A stretch of DNA of 64,000 bases from Chloroflexota bacterium. Its GTDB lineage: Bacteria > Chloroflexota > Anaerolineae > B4-G1 > SLSP01. The stretch spans positions 1 to 64,000 of the forward strand of contig JAIOAX010000026.1 of NCBI GenBank assembly GCA_019873645.1, given 5' to 3'. Made by a program: the position numbers and the translations under genes. The notes under the pieces are model-generated. The model worked only from the letters and a program-made list of their open reading frames with translations, searched no databases and was not told where the DNA came from. Positions 7,258-16,957 of the stretch are shown piece by piece; position 1 is the first letter of the stretch; the number at the start of each line of letters is the position of its first letter.

Positions 7258-9746
7258 CAGGAAACTCCTGCAACGACAATCATAATTCCTAGAGAGCCGA
7301 GGCTTACCCAGAGGCCCACGTAAAAAGAGAACGGCCGGTAAACAAATACGACCGTATGTTCTCCACCCGGCACTTCCACGGCCCGAAAGGCATAGTTGGC
7401 GCGGTAAATCGGCGTCTCGCGTCCATCCACAAAAGCCTTCCAGCCTGGATAGAAGGTATCGGAGAGCACCAACAGTTGTGCAGACTGCGCCGCCGTGTGC
7501 ACCTCCACCCGCTCCGGTTGATAGATGACGATTTGCGCCTCGCCCGGCAGGGTTTGAGTGTCTGAGGGAATGCCGGGGGTAGTTTCCAGGTACACTAAGC
7601 GTTTGCTTGAGGTTTCCGGGTCACCTAGCTGCGCCAGCAAGATTCGATCATCCGCGATGACTTGATACGCGCCGGTGAGGTAGGCGCGCGGCAGCGGATC
7701 GCGTTCGTAGATATAGATTTCGCCGTCATAGACAAGCCTGAGGCGTTCAGATTCTGGCAGCGGTTCTGCCGATAGCAGATAACGCACGCCGAGCAGATCG
7801 AAAATGCGAGCATTACGGTCTGAAAGCGTCAGGCCGTCTGGATTTTTGTTCAGCGTGTTCAACACAATATCGTAGCGTTCGACAAATATATCATAGCCGC
7901 GAATGTCGAACAAACCAAAGGGCATGCCGGTGTTGGGCGGCAATCCCTGGCCGATGGCAGCCATTCGGTCATAACCCAGGCGTTCTGTCAAAAAATCGAG
8001 CGCCGGCGTGGACGGCAGAAGCTGCTCGACCGGCAAGGTGGGATTAAAGTTGCATCCAAAAGCCCACAGGTCAATGAGGATCACCGTTGCAAACAGCATT
8101 TTACCCCAACGCAGGGGGAGATATTTCTTCCACACCGCCCACAGGACGAGTGCGCCGGCCAGAGCGGCCAAAACAGGCAGAAAAGGCATTACTCGCAGCG
8201 GGTCAAAAGCCGAGACGATTTGCCGATAACGCGCTTCCAATTGCGCCAGGTAATATTCCAGCGGGTAAGGGTGCGGTGGGTGTCCGTAAACCTGTGTCTC
8301 GATGTAATGCCGTCCCCAGCCCAAAAAGGTATCTTTGAAGACACGCAAGGCCAGATAAACGCCGCTCAATCCCAATCCCCCCAACCCGGCAAAGCCGAAC
8401 AGGGGCAAAGCCAGGCGGCGAAGGTTTTGTGGCGTTTCGTCACTGCGCCAAAGCCAATCAAAGCCCAAGCCGGCCAAAACAGCAACGCTAAAGGTGTAAA
8501 CCACCAGGCTGAATGAGGTCACGTTGAGTAGCGGCAGCCGCCGGATCCAGTCAATGATCGGCCAGCGTCCCAAAACGCCCAGCCAGAACAGTCCCAACAG
8601 GGCGAAAAATGCCACGCGCCATTCTTTGCGCTGTCGCCATGCGCCCAAGCCGGCCATAAACAGGGGCAGAATCCCCATGTATAAGACACCGGTGTAATTG
8701 CTAAAGCCGGTGCCGATCCACCAGTTATCGGTGACGGGATTGCCGAAAAAGTTGGGAAAGAGCATGGTGATCAGCATCGCCGAATTGCGCCAAAAGCCGG
8801 TGTAGATGAGCGGCTGCGTCTGTGCCACCTGCGAACGGTGCAAAAAATAGTTGCTTTGGGGCAGCAATTCCAGAAACGGCACAAGCTGTACGGCCGCGAG
8901 CGCCGTCCCCAGCACAAACGACAGCGAGAGCAGGCCGAATTTTTGCCCAAGGAGTCCAGGTCGGCATTTCTGATACGGCGAGGCTAAGGCTGAGGGACTA
9001 TCAGCAGATTGAGCAGATGAAGCAGATTTTAGAGGATTTTGGGTTCTGGATACTTGCCATAATGCCACCAGGCTATACAATCCCCAGACCATCAGCACAA
9101 AGAACGATGTTTCGGCATGCCCACCCAGGAATTGGATGCCGATCACCAGCCCGCCGAGGCCTACCCAGCGCCAGGGATGAGCGGAGAAAACAATCCGGTC
9201 GGCGGCCAGCACCAGCCAGGGCAGCCAGACGCCGACGTTGGTGTGGGGATGGCCCAGCAACGGGATCATAAAGCTCCCCAGGGCAAAGGCGATACCGGCC
9301 ACCAGGCTCGCCATGACCGATTTCTGCCACGTTCGCAGTAACACGTACATTCCCAGCGCCGCCACAAACAGCCGCAGGCAGGCACTCCAGCCGGGGATCA
9401 GAGGAGCGGACAGCCATAAAAGGAGCAGGTTAATGGGGTAAAAGACCGCCGACTGGTCGTTGGCAATAAAGGGCGTGCCACCATACACATAAGGATTCCA
9501 CAGCGGCAGGCGGTTTTGGAGCAATTCTTGTTTGGCGAAGACGCGCCAGGGGTAGAACTGGTAGATTTGATCCACCAACAGCGCGTTGGCCGGGCGCACA
9601 AAATCGGCCGGGGCCTGGGCTTGCCAGACCGGGTCGGTGAACAAGACATCCGCCGGTAGGAGGGCACGTCCGCCCAGAGTGGCCGGACAGAGGTAGAGGC
9701 AGAAGAGGGTGAATAATACCACGCAAACAAGCAAAAATTTTCTCAC
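7227..9746 (-). CDS. YfhO-like polytopic membrane protein
   Basis: About 839 residues from a GTG start at 9746. That GTG forms a GTGA overlap with the upstream GT4 stop and has GGAG before it; a longer frame starting at TTG 9815 would run into the upstream gene and is less likely. The N-terminal signal-anchor leads into YQFYPWRVFAKQ and LPLWNPYVYGGTPF, typical of the YfhO/GT-C-like family, followed by many membrane helices and a C-terminal soluble beta-rich part ending in a last helix. Family members are linked to glycosylation of teichoic acids or glycolipids with polyprenyl-linked sugars. An Ala/Ser-rich loop at about 9002-9040 is encoded by an AATCTGCT-type repeat, apparently captured into the frame. 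Confidence 0.82.
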   Translation of the reverse strand: MRKFLLVCVVLFTLFCLYLCPATLGGRALLPADVLFTDPVWQAQAPADFVRPANALLVDQIYQFYPWRVFAKQELLQNRLPLWNPYVYGGTPFIANDQSAVFYPINLLLLWLSAPLIPGWSACLRLFVAALGMYVLLRTWQKSVMASLVAGIAFALGSFMIPLLGHPHTNVGVWLPWLVLAADRIVFSAHPWRWVGLGGLVIGIQFLGGHAETSFFVLMVWGLYSLVALWQVSRTQNPLKSASSAQSADSPSALASPYQKCRPGLLGQKFGLLSLSFVLGTALAAVQLVPFLELLPQSNYFLHRSQVAQTQPLIYTGFWRNSAMLITMLFPNFFGNPVTDNWWIGTGFSNYTGVLYMGILPLFMAGLGAWRQRKEWRVAFFALLGLFWLGVLGRWPIIDWIRRLPLLNVTSFSLVVYTFSVAVLAGLGFDWLWRSDETPQNLRRLALPLFGFAGLGGLGLSGVYLALRVFKDTFLGWGRHYIETQVYGHPPHPYPLEYYLAQLEARYRQIVSAFDPLRVMPFLPVLAALAGALVLWAVWKKYLPLRWGKMLFATVILIDLWAFGCNFNPTLPVEQLLPSTPALDFLTERLGYDRMAAIGQGLPPNTGMPFGLFDIRGYDIFVERYDIVLNTLNKNPDGLTLSDRNARIFDLLGVRYLLSAEPLPESERLRLVYDGEIYIYERDPLPRAYLTGAYQVIADDRILLAQLGDPETSSKRLVYLETTPGIPSDTQTLPGEAQIVIYQPERVEVHTAAQSAQLLVLSDTFYPGWKAFVDGRETPIYRANYAFRAVEVPGGEHTVVFVYRPFSFYVGLWVSLGSLGIMIVVAGVSWWKSKTRQEM
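9002..9040. repeat. AATCTGCT-family repeat inside the YfhO-like gene
   Basis: Three imperfect copies of a nine-base unit (AATCTGCTg/t-type on the minus strand) lie in frame and encode a Ser/Ala-rich loop (KSASSAQSADSPS) between membrane segments. The same motif fills intergenic gaps near 20770, 22620, 51070 and 52285. Confidence 0.6.
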
Positions 9747-10945
9747 GATTGGCTTCTCCGCCTTGAGATGAGACGTCCATACAGATCGAATTGGCGCTTT
9801 GCCAGCGCTTTCCAATCGTACTGTTCCTCGACCAGACGACGGGCCTCACGCGCCAACTCCATGCCTAAAGAAGGGGTGTTCAATAGCCGACCGATTTGCT
9901 GCACAAAGGCTTGCGGCGTTTCGGCCTGGAGAAAATGTCGCTCCGGTGCGGCGTCAATGCCTTCAATGCCCAGGGAGGTGCTGACGACCGGGACGCCGGT
10001 TGCAAAGGCTTCCAGGATTTTGAGGCGCGTTCCCGACCCAAACCGCAGCGGCACAACAACGGCATCCGCCTGGGCATAATAATCACGCACATCGGGGACC
10101 CAACCGGTGACGATCAAGCGGGCATCGGCTGCTGCCTGCACCTCCGGCGGCGGTTCCGGGCCGACGATGATTAAACGTAAGGCAGGAAAAGTCTGCTTCA
10201 ATGCAGGCCATAGCTGCTCAAGCAGAAACAACGCTGCATCAACATTCGGCGGATGACGAAAGTTAGCCACAAACAGCAACGTCTTTTCGGTTGTAGCCGG
10301 GTGCGGGCATGGCACAAAGTGAGTGCAATCCACACCGTTGGGAATAACTTCAATCGGCACATGCGGCAGCCAACGCTTCAAAACCTGCCGGTCATAGTCC
10401 GACATGGTAATCACGGTATCAAAGCGAGGCAATTGACGCATCTCGTAGTAAAAAAAGGTAATAAATGCCATAAAGCGTCGAATTTTGAGCGGCCACGAAC
10501 GTTCTAGCCTGAAGCGCCGGTAGCCACTCAAGTAAGTGACATCATGCTCGGTTAGCAAGGTCACACTATCCTGGCGGTGTCGCAAGTATTGCGCCATACT
10601 CGGATATTCGATTTGCAAGATGTCGAACGGGGTTTGGGCTTGCAGTCCCTGAAGTGTGCGATGAAGATCGGGCACGTCGTCTAAAAAGACTGCCGGCGGG
10701 GCCAGGCGTGGTGTATAGGCCTGGCGTGGCCGGGTGCGCAAAAAGACCCGTATATCCCGGCAATAAGGCCGTAATGCTTCAAGCGCATCGGGTGCGGGAG
10801 AAGAATCGGCCAGCGCCAACAGGGTAATTTCACATCCGTCGGCGGCCAGATGACGCAACAGATTAAAGATGCGTACTGCGCCCCCATGATCCAGGGGATA
10901 GGGGAAAAAAGGCGTCAAACACGCCATCCTAAGGCATTGATTCAT
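9743..10945 (-). CDS. GT4 family glycosyltransferase
   Basis: 400 residues with the two-domain GT-B layout. The N-terminal domain starts with TPFFPYPLDHGGAVRIFNLL, the glycine-rich acceptor loop. The C-terminal domain has VIPNGVDCTHF, FVANFRHPPN and the nucleotide-binding VVPLRFGSGTRLKILEAFATG segment with the EX7E-type acidic pair. It resembles the exopolysaccharide sugar transferases of EpsH-type systems. Start ATG 10945 with AAGGTG upstream. The stop overlaps the YfhO-like GTG. Probably adds one sugar of the repeat unit on the cytoplasmic face. Confidence 0.87.
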   Translation of the reverse strand: MNQCLRMACLTPFFPYPLDHGGAVRIFNLLRHLAADGCEITLLALADSSPAPDALEALRPYCRDIRVFLRTRPRQAYTPRLAPPAVFLDDVPDLHRTLQGLQAQTPFDILQIEYPSMAQYLRHRQDSVTLLTEHDVTYLSGYRRFRLERSWPLKIRRFMAFITFFYYEMRQLPRFDTVITMSDYDRQVLKRWLPHVPIEVIPNGVDCTHFVPCPHPATTEKTLLFVANFRHPPNVDAALFLLEQLWPALKQTFPALRLIIVGPEPPPEVQAAADARLIVTGWVPDVRDYYAQADAVVVPLRFGSGTRLKILEAFATGVPVVSTSLGIEGIDAAPERHFLQAETPQAFVQQIGRLLNTPSLGMELAREARRLVEEQYDWKALAKRQFDLYGRLISRRRSQS

Positions 10946-10967
10946 CAGAACACCTTGTACTATGGAC

Positions 10968-11795
10968 TTACCGATGGCCGATGATGATCACCTGACTTCC
11001 TGTCATCTGATAAAGCCGCAATCGGATGTACAAACCATAAATGGTCGTTCCGATGCCTGCCCCATGACCCAACCGTTTCATCAGCCGATGATGCCAGGCA
11101 TTATCCCACAAAGGATCATGAGCAGGAACGACCGGCAAAAGGCGAATGTGATGTAACCCGGCGTTTTTAAGACATTGTTGATAGACAGATTCTCGATAAC
11201 TATGTTCATTGACCCCAAACTGTACGGCCGGATGCTGCTCCCGAAATTTCCGGTCACTGCTCCACCAGGGATGCCGATGCTCGCCATAAGCATAGAAGCG
11301 GCCACCGGGTTTCAAAACGGAGACCAGGTTTTTGACCAGTTCGGCCAAATTATAGGCGTGATGCAAGGCTTCGCGGCAATAAACGATGTCAAAAGTCGCC
11401 GGTGGAAACATCATATGCTCCGCATCTCCCAGAATGCCGGTAACGGCATAGGGTTGTAAAGCGATCTGATGCAAAACGCCCAATCCAACATAGGGGCTGG
11501 GATTCATATCCAGAGCTATAACGCGACACCCACAGCGAGCAAAAGCTGCGGATGAGAGGCAACGTCCCGCGCCATAATCCAGCACCCATTCCCCCGGCTG
11601 CGGGCGCACCATCAAGACGGTGTTTTGCCACTCGGTGCTATGCCAGAAATGCTCAAAGGCGACGTTCCAATCTTCATCCAGGTAATTATCTTGAATGATC
11701 TGTTCGCCGTTCGGCAACGAGCGTAGATGGGCGATGATCTTTTCATAGCCTTGAACTTCATTACGTTTTATATCTGATTCAGCAAGAACGTTCAT
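10968..11795 (-). CDS. Class I SAM-dependent methyltransferase
   Basis: 275 residues. Motif I is VLDYGAGRCLSSAAFARCG, followed by IALDMNPSP, FDIVYCREALHHAYN and LKPGGRFYAYGEHRHPW, a UbiE/Methyltransf_11-like arrangement. The ATG overlaps the upstream GT4 stop (ATGA at 11792-11795). Its position between glycosyltransferases implies a role in O- or C-methylation of a sugar or in capping the chain; the acceptor is not determined. Confidence 0.83.
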   Translation of the reverse strand: MNVLAESDIKRNEVQGYEKIIAHLRSLPNGEQIIQDNYLDEDWNVAFEHFWHSTEWQNTVLMVRPQPGEWVLDYGAGRCLSSAAFARCGCRVIALDMNPSPYVGLGVLHQIALQPYAVTGILGDAEHMMFPPATFDIVYCREALHHAYNLAELVKNLVSVLKPGGRFYAYGEHRHPWWSSDRKFREQHPAVQFGVNEHSYRESVYQQCLKNAGLHHIRLLPVVPAHDPLWDNAWHHRLMKRLGHGAGIGTTIYGLYIRLRLYQMTGSQVIIIGHR

Positions 11796-13105
11796 CGCGC
11801 ATCAGCCTCGGCCACACATTGATCCAGAATCCGGGCGAGAGAGGCGCTCAGGTTGCGCCGCTGGTAACGTGCATACCTGGCAGGATTCGGCACCGATGCT
11901 TCTCCGCCCGGTTCAACATTGTCATAAAGTTGCAAAATCGCCCGTTTGATGCCTTCCCGGTCGTTGGGATGCACCACAATTCCGGCATTTTCCTCTTGAA
12001 TCAACCGTGCCGCCTCACCGTTGGGAACAATGGCCAGAATTGGCTTGCCCGTCGCCAGATACTCAAAGAGCTTATTCGAGTGGTTCAAACGCAACTCGGG
12101 AATATCGGCTTCAAGCAAGATCAACGCATCTGCCTGGGCCATTTCTGCCAGCGCTTCCTGGCGGGGAACCGGCGGACGCACAACCCCTACTCCCCATTCA
12201 CATAGCTTTTGCATTTGCCGTTGAATGCTCGCCGGAATAAAGCCGACTAAACGAACCCGAATCCGGTCGCGCCATTTCTCGTCGGCCATCAGTTCTTCCA
12301 GGGCCGGAATGAACTCGGTCTGGCTACGCACTTCATAAAGGGTTCCGGTAAAGGTCAGCGTTAAACGGTCATCAGGTTGCACTGCCGGCAACAGCGCCAT
12401 ATCTGCCGGATCATAGCCGTTGGTTAGCGTAATTAGTCTAGCCTCAGAGATGACATCACGGGGAAATTTTTCCAGGGTCAGTTGGCGGATGCCTTCTGTT
12501 ACGACCAACGCTCTATCAGCTCTTTTCAGGCAGCGTTTTTCCAAAAGATAATTCATAGGATAGAGCAGCTTTTTGTCTACAACCAGATGACTTTGACTCC
12601 ACAAATCCCGCAAGTCGGCAATCCAGGGGATATGCGGAAAACGGCGTTTGAGAAAATAGCCTACCAGTTGTACCGAATGAGGAGGAGAAGTGGTGAAAAT
12701 TGCAGCGATATCTTCCTCCATAAGAATTTTGCGGCACTGTCGGAGAGCGCCGGCAACCCAAAATACATTCGGATCGGGAATCAGCCACTCGCGCACCAGC
12801 GATGCCAGCTTTGAACGAAAGCAAGTCCGCTTTGGTTGCGCCGAGGATACTGTGCCGGATTTGTTTGACAATGAGGGTTGTTGCGGCCACAACTTGCTCA
12901 CCCATCGCGGCCACCCCACCCGATACACCGGCACCCCGGCCACATCTCGCGCCAGGCTCTCGTCGGGATTCCACAGCGTATCCGAAGCCACGACCACCGG
13001 TTGCCAGCCGAATTCCGGCAGGTATTTGGCGAATTTGGTCACGCGGATCGCGCCGGTGCCGCCTTGGGGAGGGAAATCAAAGGAGACGATCAGGACACGT
13101 TTCAT
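11792..13105 (-). CDS. GT4 family glycosyltransferase
   Basis: 437 residues. It starts with VLIVSFDFPPQGGTGAIRVTKF, a typical GT4 N-terminal acceptor motif, followed by IADLRDLWSQ and a C-terminal Rossmann domain with TLTFTGTLYE, ADALILLEAD and HSNKLFEYLATGKPILAIVP. It is coupled on both sides by 4-bp overlaps: with the flippase (13102-13105) and with the methyltransferase (11792-11795). Sugar specificity is unknown. Confidence 0.87.
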   Translation of the reverse strand: MKRVLIVSFDFPPQGGTGAIRVTKFAKYLPEFGWQPVVVASDTLWNPDESLARDVAGVPVYRVGWPRWVSKLWPQQPSLSNKSGTVSSAQPKRTCFRSKLASLVREWLIPDPNVFWVAGALRQCRKILMEEDIAAIFTTSPPHSVQLVGYFLKRRFPHIPWIADLRDLWSQSHLVVDKKLLYPMNYLLEKRCLKRADRALVVTEGIRQLTLEKFPRDVISEARLITLTNGYDPADMALLPAVQPDDRLTLTFTGTLYEVRSQTEFIPALEELMADEKWRDRIRVRLVGFIPASIQRQMQKLCEWGVGVVRPPVPRQEALAEMAQADALILLEADIPELRLNHSNKLFEYLATGKPILAIVPNGEAARLIQEENAGIVVHPNDREGIKRAILQLYDNVEPGGEASVPNPARYARYQRRNLSASLARILDQCVAEADAR

Positions 13106-14379
13106 AGTTGTGATTGAACCAGCCTTTCATTGTTTGTGCGACGGCTCACCAGGCGGTAAAAGCCGATAGCGGTAAAGAAAATCAAGGTATATGCAACACT
13201 AGAGGCAATGGACGCGCCCAATACGCCATAACGCGGAATCAACAGTAAGTCTAATCCAATCGTCACAATCAGCGCCAGGCCAGAATTGATGGAATTATAA
13301 TGCGGATAACCGCGTCCGGCAATCTCGTTTGTCAGCACTTTGGCGCTGCCCATCAGGATCACGCCAGGCAACAGGGCCAGCAAGGGCATATAGGCCGGGA
13401 GAAAATCTTCCGAATAGACTATGCGGATAAACGGGCGGCCAATCGCCGCCAATCCCAAGCCCCCCAGGAAAGTCAATGCCAGCGTCAGGCCAAACACGCG
13501 TGGCGTGAAACGGTTCATCGTTTCCGGCTTACTGGCCGCGGCTTTAGGGAAAATAACGAACCCGACGGCGTTGGGAAGATACCACAACAATTCGGCCAAA
13601 GCCACAGAGACGCTATAGATGCCGGTCCCCGCAGCACCCAGAAAATAGTTGACGAGAAACATATCCAGCCGGTAGTTGAAAAACTGCAAAACGTTGCCGA
13701 TGTAGCCCCGTAGTCCATAGCCAAGCGTCGAGCGCATCACGGTTGGATTCCAGGTTGGACGGAAGCGCGCCCCCAGGCGGTACAACAACCATCCGACAAC
13801 GGCCAGGTTCAGCACACCGGCCAAAATCGAGGCGGTCAGGGCGCCGACCAGTCCTGCATGGAGTATGACGACCAGGAGGATATTCAACACGAGGGTCACC
13901 GCACTTTGCAGCACGGTGACGAGATTGACAATGACGATACGTTGTAATCCTTGCAGGATGGCCGCCAGATAGCCGCTCAACAAGTTGATGGGAAAGACAA
14001 GCAAAGCTACCCATATCAGAGACAAAGGGACATTCGGCAACCAGCGGGACAAGATTCCGGTCAGCGCGGCGATACCTACGCCGATAAACCCTAAAACGGC
14101 GACGAGAAAAGTGATGCCTACCGAATTTTGAGCCAGGGTCCGCACATCCCAGCGGCGTGCGCCGGTATAGTATACATTGGCGACTCCCAGTCCGCCGCCG
14201 AGGAATAGACCGAGCATATTGGGGACCAGCAGCAGCAGCGATAAAACACCTTTGCCCTCCACACCCAACCAGCGGGCGACAAGCGCCGCGTTGATGATCG
14301 CAAACAAGGCGCTCAATATCTGGGCAACGAAGGTTGTTCCCACATGGCGGCGAAATTGTCCGACGAAGAACTTACGCAT
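13102..14379 (-). CDS. Wzx-like oligosaccharide flippase
   Basis: About 425 residues, almost entirely membrane helices (12 or more), with the polysaccharide-biosynthesis flippase signature near the start: FVAQILSALFAIINAALVAR. It would move the undecaprenyl-linked repeat unit across the membrane. I place the start at ATG 14379, just inside a GTG at 14382; both overlap the end of the upstream methyltransferase gene. No Wzy polymerase or chain-length regulator is visible in this window, so those functions must lie elsewhere. Confidence 0.87.
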   Translation of the reverse strand: MRKFFVGQFRRHVGTTFVAQILSALFAIINAALVARWLGVEGKGVLSLLLLVPNMLGLFLGGGLGVANVYYTGARRWDVRTLAQNSVGITFLVAVLGFIGVGIAALTGILSRWLPNVPLSLIWVALLVFPINLLSGYLAAILQGLQRIVIVNLVTVLQSAVTLVLNILLVVILHAGLVGALTASILAGVLNLAVVGWLLYRLGARFRPTWNPTVMRSTLGYGLRGYIGNVLQFFNYRLDMFLVNYFLGAAGTGIYSVSVALAELLWYLPNAVGFVIFPKAAASKPETMNRFTPRVFGLTLALTFLGGLGLAAIGRPFIRIVYSEDFLPAYMPLLALLPGVILMGSAKVLTNEIAGRGYPHYNSINSGLALIVTIGLDLLLIPRYGVLGASIASSVAYTLIFFTAIGFYRLVSRRTNNERLVQSQL

Positions 14380-15160
14380 CACGATGAACTATGGCGATCA
14401 GCCCGTCTCCCCAAAATGGGGTTAACTTGTAAAGCAAAGTGACCAGTATGCGCTTAGGGCATGAAAGTAAATATTTGTAGAGCCGGTTTCCAAGAGCAAC
14501 CGAACGTTGAGACATTGCAGAAGGAGCGATTACAGTATTGGCCTGGTCACGTTTGAAGGATTTCCTCAAAGATGTTGGGAATAGACCATAAGGTTGAAGG
14601 GAATAGACATAAAATTCACCAACCTTGTAGCCTTTCTTTTGAATCAGGGTGACCAAAGTATGATAAGAAAACCAATAGTTATGATCTGGATGGATATACT
14701 CAATACCCCGAAAGAGTTGAAGCCATGTATCAATGCGGAAAGCATTGGGAACGGTGATGATGAGTTCTGTTTCAGGTGTCATTAAAATGCTTACGGCCTC
14801 CAGGAATAACCCCGGATTTTCCAGGTGTTCCAGCACTTCACTCACCAGGATAACGTCAAAGGCTATCCCCCGCAATGGATCAAAGGTATGGACATCACAA
14901 ATATCGCCGGCGATGAGGTTATTAAATCCCTTACTTTGGAGAAAAGCAATACCGGCAGTGTTTATATCCACGCCCCACAGGCCATCGGCCACTAAGGCCA
15001 ATTTTTGATGCATTAACTCCTGGTGTATGAATCGTTCCTCTAACAGCCCGGTATCCACACAACCCAGATGTAACACTTTCTTTCCATGACATCGGGACAG
15101 AATAATCTCTTGTCGCCCTCGCACAATAGGGACGTGGGGAAGTCTAATATACGGATTCAT
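14372..15160 (-). CDS. Class I SAM-dependent methyltransferase
   Basis: 262 residues. Motif I is VLHLGCVDTG, followed by LWGVDINTAGI, FDVILVSEVLEHLENPG and ELIITVPNAFRI. This is the Methyltransf_23-like pattern seen in glycan loci. The ATG overlaps the stop of the upstream GT4 (ATGA, 15157-15160), and its own end overlaps the flippase start. Local codon use is slightly more AT-rich than in its neighbours, a weak hint of separate origin. Confidence 0.8.
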   Translation of the reverse strand: MNPYIRLPHVPIVRGRQEIILSRCHGKKVLHLGCVDTGLLEERFIHQELMHQKLALVADGLWGVDINTAGIAFLQSKGFNNLIAGDICDVHTFDPLRGIAFDVILVSEVLEHLENPGLFLEAVSILMTPETELIITVPNAFRIDTWLQLFRGIEYIHPDHNYWFSYHTLVTLIQKKGYKVGEFYVYSLQPYGLFPTSLRKSFKRDQANTVIAPSAMSQRSVALGNRLYKYLLSCPKRILVTLLYKLTPFWGDGLIAIVHRDA

Positions 15161-16335
15161 AGGTGGAGCACCTGCCGATACAAAGCATCTATGGCCTTGC
15201 CGATGGATGCTGGCGTATACCGCTGTGCCTTTTCTGCAATACGCTGGCGATCCCAGCCTTGAACGTTAGCCAACATTCTCGTTAAAGCTTCGGCTAACGC
15301 TTGCGCATTTCCAGGAGGAACAAGATAGCCGATTTCGTCATCCACAATTTCAGGTATTCCCCCGGTCAATGTTGAAACAATCGGTAAACCACTGGCCATG
15401 GCTTCAATCAAAACACAAGGTAGATTCTCCCACAGGCTCGGCAGCACGAATACATCAGCTTTTTGCATAAACTGCGCTACTTCTGTCTTGGGTTTGATAC
15501 CATGAAAGATCACTTTGTCCGTCAGATGCAGATCTTTAACCAGACTTTCATATTCGGCCCGGGCCGGGCCATCTCCCACAATGTCTAATTGCCAATCTTG
15601 ACCCTGGAGTTGCGTCAGAGAGCGCAACAGAACCGGAATCCCTTTGTTGTGTGAGGGATCAAGCAGGGCTACAGTGAGCAACCGCTTTGTCGAATCAGGC
15701 GTTCGAGGCGTCGGCCGGAACAACGCCGTATCCACCACGTTAGGGACAATCTGAAAACGCGCCCGCAGGCCATAAGCCTCAATGCCGCGTTGTAAAGCCA
15801 GGCTGACCGGCAACACCAGCGCCGCCTGCCCAAAGGCCAGACGCGCCTTCCATAGACCGGCGCCTTTGAGCAGCTTCCTGGGAAACTCGCTTGAGTGTTC
15901 ACTCACAATTGCCGGGACACGCAAGAGTTTCCCCAACAAGACCGCCACTGCGCCGGAGGTATACGTATGGCCGTGGATGATGTCAGGCCGGAATCCTTGC
16001 TGTCGTAATAGCCGCAGGCCCGCCAACGCGCCTCCCAGCTCAAGAAAGAAAGACAAATTAGGGAGTCTGAGCTGGCGGTGTAAAATGCGCCAGGTAGGCA
16101 ATCCGGCAGACAGGTTGGGGTCCAGTTCTGGGATGACCTGCCACAATTTACGGAGACCTATTTGCCGCCGACTGTGAAACACAACGACATCATCGTACAG
16201 GTGGACGGCTTTGGCGTGTTCACGCACAAACACGCCGGAAACCGGCTGGTCTTGAGAGGGATACCAGGGGGTCATAAACAGGACTTTCAAGCGCCGTCCA
16301 GACGACTCTGGCTGCGCCTTGACCAGGTTCAACAT
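15157..16335 (-). CDS. GT4 family glycosyltransferase
   Basis: 392 residues from ATG 16335, which has GGAG five bases upstream. The open frame extends further to 16428, but the extra residues (including ILTDSGGIQK) are a leftover of a UDP-sugar 2-epimerase gene and not part of this enzyme. GT4 marks: VLFMTPWYPSQDQPVSGVFV at the start, then DIIHGHTYTSG, VVDTALF, the LTVALLDPSHNKG loop and SLWENLPCVLIEAMASGLP carrying the EX7E pair. Likely the first glycosyltransferase of this part of the operon. Confidence 0.86.
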   Translation of the reverse strand: MLNLVKAQPESSGRRLKVLFMTPWYPSQDQPVSGVFVREHAKAVHLYDDVVVFHSRRQIGLRKLWQVIPELDPNLSAGLPTWRILHRQLRLPNLSFFLELGGALAGLRLLRQQGFRPDIIHGHTYTSGAVAVLLGKLLRVPAIVSEHSSEFPRKLLKGAGLWKARLAFGQAALVLPVSLALQRGIEAYGLRARFQIVPNVVDTALFRPTPRTPDSTKRLLTVALLDPSHNKGIPVLLRSLTQLQGQDWQLDIVGDGPARAEYESLVKDLHLTDKVIFHGIKPKTEVAQFMQKADVFVLPSLWENLPCVLIEAMASGLPIVSTLTGGIPEIVDDEIGYLVPPGNAQALAEALTRMLANVQGWDRQRIAEKAQRYTPASIGKAIDALYRQVLHL

Positions 16336-16428
16336 AGATGCTCCGCAATCCGCTCTGCTGCCTTGCCATCCCCATACAACGTCAGATGCATCCTTCTGGA
16401 TGCCGCCGGAGTCGGTGAGAATCAGCAA
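16336..16428 (-). pseudogene. Remnant of a UDP-N-acetylglucosamine 2-epimerase gene
   Basis: The minus strand first encodes ILTDSGGIQKDA and then, in a shifted frame, LYGDGKAAERIAEHL. These match two separate segments near the end of the intact epimerase at 17350-18423 (ILTDSGGIQKEA and LYGDGRAAERIVDGL). The roughly 60 residues between them are missing, and the junction breaks the frame. It is therefore the decayed 3' end of a second epimerase copy, directly in front of the GT4 gene. Its end now supplies the GT4 ribosome-binding site. Confidence 0.8.
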
Positions 16429-16462
16429 TCAGCCACCCCCGCCCCGATTGACTCGGATGAGG

Positions 16463-16957
16463 TCATAACTCGCCACTTTCACGCAGAATTTCAATCAGCA
16501 ACTCCGCGCCTATACGAAAGCCAGCTTGTACCTGTAATTGCTGTATCATTTTACGGATGGAGGGCAAATAGCCTTCCTTTCTTGCCCGCAATAAAATACC
16601 CAATACACCGGTACTGGGCAACGCTAAGGTTTTAGCAACACGCCGCCCTTCTTTTTCATCCAAAAGGACACGTTCGGCCTTCAATTGCACGGCCAGGGCA
16701 ATGGCTTCCGCCTCGCCACTGTCCAGTTCTCGCCGGAGCACTTCTACCAGCTTCATATCTTCAACGGCTTGAACATGAATCCACTGTGCGGCTAATGCCT
16801 CTCGCACAGCCTGAACGCCGGGAAGATCCTCATCAATCCGCAATTCGGCGAGCACGGCTGGGGGAAGCCATAGCTCACCGAACTGCTGTTGAAGCAGCGA
16901 TAGCCGGCCAATAATGGCTAAGTTCAGCACCGGTGACGTATTACTCACCACGGGCAT
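16463..16957 (-). CDS. DUF3368 PIN-like protein, probable toxin
   Basis: 164 residues from ATG 16957 (MPVVSNTSPVL). It has the PIN-fold features of the DUF3368 family: VVSNTSPVLNLA at the start, LDSGEAEAIALAV in the middle and VLLDEKEGRR(V)A, matching the acidic metal-binding positions of VapC-like RNases. It overlaps the UPF0175 gene upstream by 17 bp, the usual antitoxin-then-toxin order for this pair. It interrupts the polysaccharide operon between the intact and the decayed epimerase genes. Confidence 0.83.
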   Translation of the reverse strand: MPVVSNTSPVLNLAIIGRLSLLQQQFGELWLPPAVLAELRIDEDLPGVQAVREALAAQWIHVQAVEDMKLVEVLRRELDSGEAEAIALAVQLKAERVLLDEKEGRRVAKTLALPSTGVLGILLRARKEGYLPSIRKMIQQLQVQAGFRIGAELLIEILRESGEL

